Shown: positions 23,801-31,763 of the stretch, piece by piece
Position numbering within the stretch: position 1 is the stretch's first letter
How the letters are laid out: the number at the start of each line of letters is the position of its first letter
Assembly: GCA_031310005.1 (NCBI GenBank)
Contig: CM062380.1
Span: 2,046,001 to 2,110,000, forward strand
Length of the DNA stretch: 64,000 nucleotides
Direction of reading: 5' to 3'
DNA from: Dactylellina haptotyla
Lineage: Eukaryota; Ascomycota; Orbiliomycetes; Orbiliales; Orbiliaceae
The notes under the pieces: generated by a model
The model's input: the letters and a program-made list of their open reading frames with translations, nothing else
The model's database searches: none
Told to the model about the DNA's origin: nothing
Program-made: the position numbers and the translations under genes

Positions 23801-24280
23801 CTTGTCGAGGTTTTCAATGATTTCTTCCATATCAGCATCGGTCGGCTTGTAACCATAATCGAGCAACTCCCCCTCCAGATCATTGTTCGCCACGTCATCG
23901 GAAAGGTTCTCTTCGAAATCTTCACCATTCCCATCTTCAACGTAGGTGCTGGATCCGGAGCGTTTTGTGGGTTGTATATTCTCGTCTTTTACACTATCGA
24001 AGGAGTCCTTTCCGGCGCGCGGACCGCCATCCGAGCTGTAGAAACGTCGGCGTATTATGGAAGCCCCTGATCTTATCGCGGTCGGAGCTATGGGCCGCTG
24101 GTAGCGGGCGGCCGTATAAGACGCACATGCTTTGGTCGACAGAGAGGGCTTGGATGGTTCCAGATAATTGAACGACCTGAAGGTGTATATCTGGCTGACA
24201 GAGTAGCCCAGCTGCTGTCGACAGTCGCTACATATCCAATTGTAGCTTCGGCGGGCTCTAAAGGTCACCTTCTGAAGCAT
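20858..24280 (-). CDS. Large mitochondrial PPR-like (alpha-helical repeat) protein
   Basis: A single uninterrupted frame of 1140 residues. The N-terminus (KVTFRARRSYNW, then a CSDCRQQLGY zinc-ribbon-like Cys motif and IIRRRFYSSDG) has the look of a mitochondrial presequence. Residues about 500-790 form helical repeats resembling pentatricopeptide units, for example NIGTFQHALIAAAKAKD, MLKKIRFNKEVWQSAL and GMSPNLGTLRIIV. The C-terminal 150 residues are very acidic (EDDRLTDPTDE, DDGDEEYTES). Fungal proteins of this kind act in mitochondrial mRNA maturation or translation (Cya5/Aep-like factors), so a role in expressing a mitochondrial gene is the best inference; the exact orthologue is not recognised. 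Intronless in an intron-rich window. Confidence 0.8.
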   Translation of the reverse strand: MLQKVTFRARRSYNWICSDCRQQLGYSVSQIYTFRSFNYLEPSKPSLSTKACASYTAARYQRPIAPTAIRSGASIIRRRFYSSDGGPRAGKDSFDSVKDENIQPTKRSGSSTYVEDGNGEDFEENLSDDVANNDLEGELLDYGYKPTDADMEEIIENLDKPEEWKKGEETIEPGTLEEGEAIENEDSSEGSEGTNGISLRRVGSVGRGAITFWRPSIVHWLHQVPTKREKFLEQLERMNTSLDEGGYQLVTPNARWRHNRVVTRSLKLTQGYQVSIWQMFKMDFIKRYREGDPLVLLGRPSSWKPTVSELHKEYQKYFWEHKQKIKKIYALHQNWHNAPDIRKSFTNILFMLERSTDDKIVYRYKLPRPPGTHTTEAPEEDELLDQIVTDWRNDLEEHDPNNYKALENTEQERLQAMISLKCWRPPGTSGEIEEFRTEYMREVDMKNLGEAFGVKLGSFPLSSNELFALLSAISYEKISKQDIRYILPPEYPNSQEFFSHTIICLLLAHERHDVLNTKIMNIAINYMMRKNHIKRGRNLIEYMAYLRIPMNIGTFQHALIAAAKAKDIFVFERLLRRMMLKKIRFNKEVWQSALACTHTPGQKLQIFETMVKLGIDPKRLAPGFLLRLAFEMYEDQLRTGNTNALVPWRHLKGIRLDPNTVNPILQFLYNHNAYDEARTFLFRVRKTGMSPNLGTLRIIVRENSKLRDLQTIVKAIHVFEYKYGITADSLIMEQIFKLAHRFRYYNVVRTVWAHACLTNQATKRIIDRMRHDIYETGRQAGKPGKLALGVCSEDSEAVVQTPVWAMRLISKARDPIGYLASEGEGYHNPAIMKDLNNVKERMEKIYEFRERTVEMRKELMRLDLVAHHHHKPRRWFSVDLVAAIRRDLWLRKHHAESKGWSPLRWAWSMYQVRRSRKAVDTTKPLKVDVFERKPKNKNDDMLSEAKINALSYSILENMPTQLDGGVHKTLSDTNWSPHEDPSLEANSADTMDTEELTGKDLYAFYEEILNDDLESPEFADFDDVDDEAHTPDGEFLEREASLALDDALKAWDEVPPANLARDAPADEDDRLTDPTDEVAKPYFDDGDEEYTESMGRQAAAIDADQEAKYAPAPAPPLPEEFEKGDMLRDYEELYKNTREK

Positions 24281-24772
24281 GGATTGCAGAAGGATGTGTG
24301 GGTTGTCCGGGTATATATTCGTCTAGAATCGGCGTGCATCATTCTCTGAGGAGGTTGTTAGCTCCCAAACAGCAACTGGTGAATTATGACGCTAACCTCA
24401 TGGATTGAACATTCGCCGTATCGGCTGGATTTGCCCGAGCTTAGTTATGGGGCATTGGACGGCTATTATATGATGCCGAAGGAATGTCTGGTGCGCACGC
24501 TTGGTGGAATGAAGTTGAGCACAAGCTAAAAAAATATTTTATTGCTGCGAAATGCAGGGTTGTGGCAACACAATGTAACATCCAACAGAGCCTCCACTGC
24601 GGACCCCGAACCGACAAGATATAAATCAGAACCGGAGAAACTAGCTTTGGATGAGAAGGAAATGCTCTTGCTGTTTTCACTACCCTCGAGAATTCATTAC
24701 TTAGGTACTTGTTTAGCATAAGATTTCAAGTAGATAGTATTACATTTTCGCTGGTACAGGCGTAAAGGTCTC
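24281..24772. other. Intergenic, promoter side of the PPR-like gene
   Basis: 492 bases with no gene seen. It separates two minus-strand genes. Confidence 0.6.
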
Positions 24773-25769
24773 TCACGCGATATCCTTCAACTTGGAGAAC
24801 CCGGCCTCCGTCGGCTGCAGCCAGTTCTTCGCATCATACTCATACTCTCCTTCGATCATATGGAATGTATAAATCCATCTGCTCTTCGGGCTTGTGTTTC
24901 TCTCACTCTTGTGTAGCACACTTCCGTGGATCAACACCAATGTCCCCGCCTTCACTTCGGCCATCTCATACCGGTCTCCTTCCTCGGGCTTCTCCTTCGA
25001 TTCGAAATTAGCAGGCCAGGTCTCCGGAATATCCTCGAATCCTGTACCATCTTGCCCGCCGTTCAACCTGACCAGCCGTTTCGTGATGGGTGAGTATTTG
25101 TGCGATCCTGGTATGAAGCTCAAGCAACCGTTGGTGACCGTGCAGTCTTCCAAGGCGTACCAGAAGCCCATTGCGGATGGCGGGTTAGTGAATAGAAAAG
25201 GGGAGTCCTGGTGGGGTCCGACCTCGCCGCCGATTTCTGGCTGTTTGCAGATGATCATGGACTGGAGGACCCTGGGGTCCTTGAAGCCTAGGGAGAGAGC
25301 TATGCTGAGGTTCTGCGGCGTGAGGGTCATTTCCCGGAATGCTAGGTCGACTTCGTGCAGACCATGACCGATTTTATTGATCGATTTCTCCTTGGGTCTA
25401 GTCAGGTTTCCCTCCGTGTCGAATGCGCCTATGATTTATTCGTTAAATCTCCATATATAACTTATGTAGCGGATTTTGGGGGGGAAGCTGGAAAAGTCAC
25501 ATACCCTCCTCAAAAAAGAAGCGTACTTTGTCCCCGCTGGTTAAGAAATAGTCGTCACCAATATGCTTGTTTCCCTTTTCGCCGGTGGAAAATTTTGTCA
25601 TAGAATGTCCTTCCAACGAGAAATCTTCTAGTAAATTCTTCGTCCGGTCTTTCAAGCTGGCGACAGTTTCTGGTGACAGCGCATTCTCGAGGAGTAAGTA
25701 TCCATTCTCGTGAAAGAACTGGACCTGTTCCGGGGAGAGAACCTGCGGAATGGTGGCCGCTGGTGACAT
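24773..25769 (-). CDS. Phytanoyl-CoA dioxygenase family (PhyH-like) oxygenase
   Basis: Non-haem Fe(II)/2-oxoglutarate dioxygenase resembling PHYHD1. Exons on the minus strand 25505..25769 and 24773..25428 (306 residues), intron 76 bases with GTATGT and TAG, joining as a Gly codon to give FFFEEGAFDTEGNL. Seen: an N-terminal FFHENGYLLLENAL motif, the iron-binding HxD in GPHQDSPFL, GFWYALEDCTVTNGCLSFIPGSH typical of the family, and the distal histidine in HGSVLHKSERN followed by SRWIYTFHMIEG. The length is normal for the PHYHD1 type (about 290-310). No PTS1 is present, so a peroxisomal location is not indicated. Substrate unknown. Confidence 0.92.
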
Positions 25770-26460
25770 TATGAAGCTCTACCGTGCTAATATTCCTGAA
25801 TTCTGCGGTTTGTAAGGAGTATTTTGGATTCTCACGGGCGACGGAGCCTTTATCAAGGGAGGATGACGGTGGTGGGGCCGGCATTTGGATTTATCATGTT
25901 ATTGATAATTTGGCTGCCTGTGGAACCGCGGTACCGCCCGATGGTTCAAGCCGCAGCCAACCGATTGCGTCGGATTGGACAGGGGACGACTTCTCTGCAG
26001 ATGCCAATATCTGTCTACGGATGCGGTAAATTTAGCCTACTTTCAACCTAACAAGGAACGGCCTTTTCACCATTCCAGCTTAATGTCCTATAGGATCTCC
26101 TAATCTATAATTGTGTGAAAAGATATGTCGCGAAACATGGGAGCTAGATTTATGGTAAATGCTGGTCTCGCGGTAAATGCTAGGTATCACCTTGGAAAGC
26201 ACCACGGCAACACACAATTACAGTAGATTTAAATGCAATGGCACGCGCGCAATGCAAGTCGAGAAAAAGTTACGATGCTGTAGATAACGTATATAGCCCT
26301 CAGTTCATATTTGTACATCCAAATTCTATCAAAGAAATACCAACATGCAATGCGAAAATGGTATGGTATAGTGGTTTCTAACGAAATCCGGCCCCAAAGC
26401 TTCAGATAAAAATAAAAAATAATAAAAAGAAACTATCCGGGAATCATAAGGAAAGGCGGA
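25770..26460. other. Intergenic between PhyH-like gene and icl1
   Basis: Promoter of the PhyH-like gene at the left, 3' UTR of isocitrate lyase at the right (AATAAAAAATAATAAAAAG near 26410-26430). No gene seen. Confidence 0.6.
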
Positions 26461-28308
26461 TCAATGTCCCTTGAATTGATCTTCTGTAACACCTGCACCC
26501 ATGGCAGCCGTGGAGGAGACGCCACCGGTCACCATCTTCAACAAGTTATCGACATAGTTGGCGCCAGACCATTTCTAAAAAAAAAAAAAAAAAAAAAAAA
26601 GAGGTGCCAGTTAGCGGATATACTTTAAATCTAGGACACTCTGACTAAGAAAAGTCACTCACCTGATGTGTAACAACTTCGATCTTGTTCCTCATTTCTG
26701 GTTCCTGCACTAATTCTCCGTATGCCTTCATTCCCTTCTGACTGTACGCCTTCGCGAAAGTATCCGAAATCAAAGCGTTGGTGTGCAGACCCGCGAGGGT
26801 GATGAACTGCCAGACGTATCCGAGGCTTCCTAATCGGCTGATATAAGTCTCTTGCTCGTCGCTGGTCATCGCGGTCTTCCAATTGAACGATGGAGAAAGG
26901 TTGTACGCCAGTTTCTGCTCCGGCCAGACCTTGTGCACACCTTCGGCGAACTCTTTGGCCTGTGCGTAATCTGGCTTCTTGGACTCCATCCACAGGAGAT
27001 CGCAATATGGAGCGTATGCGACAGCGCGGTTTACGGCGCATTGAGTGCCACCCTGATATCTGTAGAATCCCTCACGGGTCCTGGAGGCATCCCAGTCGAA
27101 GAAAATGTCGAGGCCGGTGAGGCCCTTGGCGATGGTGCGAGCCTCCTTGTTGGATTTGTGGTAGGCCTTGGTGAGGTATTCCTTGATTAAACCATCCTTG
27201 TTGCCGAGAGAAGAAGCCTTGATGGCATCAACAACGGCCTGGTCGAAGAGCTTGATGCCGGCTTCGCGGATCCAGCGGTCTTCGACGGCTTGGAGCTCGT
27301 CACCGCTCTTACCGGCACGCTCAGCGGCGACCATGAGGTCGGCGAGAGGCTGAAGGCTGGGGTTTGTAGAGCCGAGGATGAAGGAGTGATCTCTTGGGTC
27401 AATGGTGGATGTGATGAGAGTGGCAGCCTCGGAGTCGGTTCTGGCGACAGAGAGCAGATCGACACCCATGATGTCTGCCTGAGCGCGGATGGCAACGAGA
27501 CGGTTGCAGTGCTCGGAGATAGGGACAAGGACTTTTCCAGCCATGTGACCGCACTTCTTTGTTCCTGGGGCCTGGTCCTCGATATGGATACCGGCGGCTC
27601 CTCGCTCGACGAACATCTTTGTGAGCTTCATGATGGCGGTGAGACCGCCATGGCCGGTATCGGCATCAGCGATAATTGGCCTGAGGTAGTCAATGGCCGG
27701 CCCACGCTTCGAGGGATCGGTGGTAAGACGTTCCTCACGCTGTTTCCTGTCGTGGAAGAGTTGGGCCATGAAGAGATGTTGGACCTTGTTTGGAACGGTG
27801 TCCTGTACAACCCCGACGACGTCATCAATCAGATATGGGCCAAAATAATCGCATGTGAAGATATTGCAAACGTACCATAGGATAATCAGCCAGATCCGGA
27901 CTGGGCTCGTGGCTGGAGCTGGCTGTCGACGAGCACTGCCATCCGGAAACGTAGACGGTTTCCAAGTACTTTGCCATCTGGGTCACCATGACTGGGTCCA
28001 AGCAGCCATATGTGTACGAGGCGGTTCGTTCCTGCACTCATATTGTTAGCTCTCGGCGCTCTTGGGTTTGAATACTGCATGCCGGACCGTAGAAAACTTA
28101 CGGGGAACCTCTTCTCCAGAATACCCCACAGCTTCTTCGCCTGGACATTGCTTGGGTACTCGATCTTGATATTGCCTCGCTTCTGGACAATCGCCTCGGC
28201 TGTGTATGGTCGCTTGGTGAAGCGGAATCGCGGGGACTTCCACCACTGCTTCACGGCCTCGACCTCAGCGAGGTAGGCGGCCTGCTCGTCCTTGACGTTT
28301 ACAGACAT
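26461..28308 (-). CDS. icl1: Isocitrate lyase (glyoxylate cycle)
   Basis: Cleaves isocitrate to glyoxylate and succinate, needed for growth on acetate and fatty acids; known as acuD in Aspergillus. Exons on the minus strand: 28102..28308, 27876..28031, 26663..27802, 26461..26574 (538 residues, the usual length). Junctions rebuild [27 protein letters not shown] and [14 protein letters not shown]. The catalytic KKCGH motif is present ([10 protein letters not shown]), as are [18 protein letters not shown] and the WMESKKPDY region. The protein ends in FKGH, with no SKL-type signal. The last intron has a 24-base A tract (T tract in the transcript) next to its 3' splice site. TATA-like strings lie 20 and 140 bases upstream; in relatives the gene is induced by acetate or oleate. 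Confidence 0.97.
26577..26600. repeat. Poly(A)/poly(T) tract next to an icl1 splice acceptor
   Basis: 24 consecutive A on the plus strand. In the icl1 transcript this is a U tract immediately before the UAG of the last intron. Confidence 0.95.
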
Positions 28309-29626
28309 TGTGTATGAGCTACTAAATTATATATACAGGTATGATTGGAAATGAGGGGGAGGGGGTATTTTGGTACGAGAAGGAATAAGACGAAGGAAGA
28401 GGAAGAGGAAGGGGAACGTCTACAGAGGACGGTGGAAGGAAAGCGTATATATTGGGAGGGTTCGAAAGAAGCTTGTGAAAACAAGATTCACGTTCACAAG
28501 ATCAGAAGAATACCTTGTTTAAGAAAGACCAAAAGAGGGACTAACGGTTCGTATATATCGAAACCCACGGCTCTACGCCATTTCGCGCATGCCTCGCCCT
28601 TCGTCAGCCGAGGACATGAGTCTCACGAAGCCCCAGGCCGGCGCGGAGCCTTCGAACATGGGGAGGTGCCCAGCATTGTTCCTGCTTTGGGTGCCCTTGA
28701 CCCGGACCCAAGCCGAGCTAGACCGCCAGGCCTCGAAAACGAATGGGCTCCAGCGTAGGAGTGGTGCGCAAGTTACCGGATGGGGTGGTGACGGTACGGC
28801 TTCGAGATAAGATTTCGGTTTAGCGGATGGGCACTTTTTCTGCTCGTCTGCGTGCGAATGTCTGGCCCAGCCTGAACGGGCCTGCGTTGCGGTGTGTCAC
28901 TTGCTTGGGCCCATGCCGCCCACCGGCGCCCAATTGGCCAGCGTCTGCCCGCGACGGCAATTTTTCATGTGACGGGCGGCGATGGCTTCGCAGCAGAGGA
29001 TCTCGCAGGCGCTGGGCCATTTTGAATATTTCATCATCTCGCGTCCCCCCCAAACGGCATGTGAAGGTGGGCGGGTGCCAACAGCTGGGCCAGGCTGGTG
29101 CCCAGAACCAACACACATGGCTCTCAGAACCAACACCACCTCGGCTGAACGGCTGTCGTTTGTGGGGAAGCCCAGTCGGACTCCCCTCGGCCATTGCCCG
29201 GCTATCACCACCCCAGGCCAAACGAGACTGCCTCAAATCTCGCAGTGGACAGGCGGAGTCCAAGAGCTCGAGCTAGCCATGGCAAATCCGTTATCGTGTG
29301 TCGGAGAATATCGTAACCTGAGACGGCAATATCTGTTTCGATTTAATTCCTATCGGCTACGTTGTGCATGCACGAAATCTGGTGTCGCATGCCACCAAAC
29401 CTCTCAATTTCCTAATATGTTTCCCCGTTGTTTTAGTCTTGAATTTTTATTTGTTTTTGTATATATTATCGTACACCTATTTATCAATCAACCAAACAGC
29501 CCGGGATCTTGCATCGCTTCTGAACGCCCTAATGCTAAACGTAAAAAAAAAAAAAAAAAAAACTCCAAACACAGAGAATTACAGGACTATATATAGACTA
29601 TACTAGTAGAAGCATCCAACCTCCAC
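28309..29626. other. 1.3-kb icl1 promoter region and cdt1 3' side
   Basis: No gene recognised. GC-rich between 28600 and 29280, then AT-rich with a 20-base A run at 29543-29562. Overlapping frames of 100-200 codons on both strands lack family motifs. This should contain the carbon-source control sites of icl1, but I could not identify them with confidence. Confidence 0.55.
29543..29562. repeat. Poly(A) run
   Basis: 20 consecutive A on the plus strand, about 65 bases beyond the cdt1 stop codon. Confidence 0.95.
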
Positions 29627-31201
29627 TCACACCGCCTCCTCGTCTACGTACTTCCAATTCTCGACCGTGTGCCTTCCGTTCCTATCGAAAATCACCCCGA
29701 CCAATGGACTCCCCGTCGAATCCCCTTTCCACTCTACAATCTTCACAAACTCGCTCGCAACTTCATCCGCCAACACCCTCAGACTTCTCTCCACCTCCTC
29801 GGTACTGATTGGCTTCTGCAGCGATGTTTTCACGTTTTGAACGACCGTCGCCATGGGGAAGGATGTAGTTGACGGGACCGACAGTTTTGGTTTCTTTGTG
29901 TTGCCCAGGATACCAGTCGAGGAGGGTGTGGTGAGCTGTAATAGAACCGGGATGATCGATTCCAACCACTGAAGTGCCGTGCGCCGCTGCATAACCTCAG
30001 GTGACGGAGCCGCAGGGGCTGATTTCGCTGCCGCAGCTTTGGCCCTGATGCGTTCCAGTAACGAAGTATTGCGATTTGCGACAGACGGCGATTTTGATGG
30101 TGAGATAATGTTCTCCTTCTTCACAGGAGATGGTGATAACGACGTTTGCTTTGTCAATGTGAAACTCTTCAGGTCTAGTAACCGTCGTTGGCCCTTTGAC
30201 AGTGATGCTGAGACTGGTTTGGTCGGTTTGGATGGCGTCACGGGCGGGGTGAGGGTATCGCACGGTGCGCCCTCAGCGGTTATCGGCGCCAATTCAATTT
30301 CCTTTAGTATTTCGTCTTCATCGGCGGGACCCCGGGATGTCTTTTGTTTCCACCACTTCTCCACATGCTGCTTGAATTCGGGGCCTAGTTTTGAAATATT
30401 TCCCGAAACGCCGTTTACTAACTCTACTGCGTTCCCACAACCGTCGACGTTGATCAATCGTATTGTTTTCTGTGAGAGAGTGATGATTCTTTGAAGATCG
30501 ACCAGGGAGACGTTGGTGCCTGCGTTTCTGGAGATCTGGGTGAGATATCCTGATAACACTGCCGGTTGCGAGTGCGAATGGGTTGCATAGTGCATGAGGA
30601 GGAGCGATATGAGGCTGCTATGTATTGTCATTAGACGAACAATGCGTTTCGGTAGGGCGGGAGACCCGGCGGGATTTCCCTGATCTTCCTCGTCCGGCTC
30701 GGTTATCGCTGTCGAGGCTTTAGACGTTATCGAAGAAGACAACGAGGAGGAAGAGGAGGAAACAACCGGTGCATCCAAGGGGACAGTAGTGGTAGTGGAT
30801 GTCGCTTTCCTTTTCGACGGAGTAACCGGGTCTACTTGATCATAGATCCTTGTTCTTTTAACGACAGAGATTTCCTGATCATCTTCAATTCCACGCTTCT
30901 TCCTTGGAGTTGCAGGTATGTTTCTTGGTTTCGCCGAGCTCTCATTCTCCGCCTTTTCAGCAGCTACAGGCTTCTCTTCTACGGCCTTGACTTCCGTCTT
31001 CTGTTTCAGCTCTACTTGAACGACCTCTGAGACTAGGTTCTCGCCTTCCTTTTTCTTCTTCTCTGACCATTTTGTGATCTTGGTAGCCTTGAAAGCTATT
31101 GCCGTAGTGGTTTTCGTAGCTGCAGCATTCTTAAGCGCGCTCGTACTCTTTGTGCTTCTCAGGTTTTTCGGCGCCGAGGCAGACTTCTTAGGTCTTCCCA
31201 T
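29627..31201 (-). CDS. cdt1: Cdt1-type DNA replication licensing factor
   Basis: Loads the MCM2-7 helicase onto origins in G1. One exon; the frame extends 52 codons upstream to 31357, but the Met at 31201 (MGRPKKS) gives a natural start and 524 residues. Seen: a basic, low-complexity N-terminus with Ser/Thr-Pro sites (VTPSKRK, PATPRKKR) suited to CDK control and nuclear import; a central helical region (about residues 175-280) resembling the Cdt1 middle winged helix; then NTSLLERIRAKAAAAKS...RRTALQWLESIIPVLLQL...SLRVLADEVASEFVKIVEW, the C-terminal Cdt1 winged-helix domain that contacts MCM. The C-terminal match is good; the middle domain is assigned by position and looks. Fungal Cdt1 proteins diverge strongly, so the name is likely rather than proven. 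Confidence 0.8.
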   Translation of the reverse strand: MGRPKKSASAPKNLRSTKSTSALKNAAATKTTTAIAFKATKITKWSEKKKKEGENLVSEVVQVELKQKTEVKAVEEKPVAAEKAENESSAKPRNIPATPRKKRGIEDDQEISVVKRTRIYDQVDPVTPSKRKATSTTTTVPLDAPVVSSSSSSLSSSITSKASTAITEPDEEDQGNPAGSPALPKRIVRLMTIHSSLISLLLMHYATHSHSQPAVLSGYLTQISRNAGTNVSLVDLQRIITLSQKTIRLINVDGCGNAVELVNGVSGNISKLGPEFKQHVEKWWKQKTSRGPADEDEILKEIELAPITAEGAPCDTLTPPVTPSKPTKPVSASLSKGQRRLLDLKSFTLTKQTSLSPSPVKKENIISPSKSPSVANRNTSLLERIRAKAAAAKSAPAAPSPEVMQRRTALQWLESIIPVLLQLTTPSSTGILGNTKKPKLSVPSTTSFPMATVVQNVKTSLQKPISTEEVERSLRVLADEVASEFVKIVEWKGDSTGSPLVGVIFDRNGRHTVENWKYVDEEAV

Positions 31202-31763
31202 GCTGCAACAGATCAGCGTATGGATCTGTGGAGGGCGCGGGAACGAAAGAGCCCGAGTTTCCGGTGGTAGAGTCCCTTGGGCAATAGGGGTGGGTGGTGG
31301 AGTGGCGGGGTGTATCGCTGGGAGACAGAGATGTCGTCCAGTTCGCAGGGCAGCCAAACGTAAAGCCGGATAACTACAACAGTGACAGGTGCGATGATAG
31401 GCGTCTCGATGACGAAGCAGTGGCGATGCTCGTGGCTACGACGACGGCGATGGTGTTGCTTGTGGGTGTGGTGATGGTGGTGCTTGTAGGTGCTTTCGAG
31501 GGCAGCGGAGAGGAAAGGTGGGCGTTTTCGGAGTGTTTTGGTTGCACCTGGCCAGGCAACGTGCCCGATTGGGACATGTTTCCACTTACATTTCCCGTTT
31601 GGGCCAGCTGATGGATCCAACGCGACCCGCGTCTCCAACACCACAACGCACGAATATAATATGACACATCTGCACAATACGATCAGGCGGAAGAAACGGA
31701 ATTCTGTTTCAATTATAACCGAAAGTATATATAAATAAGTAAATATAGTTAACAAATATACGA
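31202..31763. other. Intergenic between cdt1 and the GH31 gene
   Basis: Promoter of cdt1 and 3' side of the GH31 gene, both minus strand. GC-rich at the left and AT-rich after 31650. No gene seen. Confidence 0.6.

Noticed and set aside
27290-27880. Plus-strand open frame of 196 codons
   Set aside because: Antisense to isocitrate lyase exon 3.
28827-29596. Open frames of 149 and 204 codons in the icl1 upstream region
   Set aside because: Overlapping frames on both strands in a GC-rich promoter, no motifs, one running into a poly(A) run that codes poly-Lys.
31202-31357. N-terminal extension of cdt1 by 52 codons
   Set aside because: The extension is Pro/Thr-rich with no family likeness, while the Met at 31201 begins a plausible nuclear-protein N-terminus (MGRPKKS).
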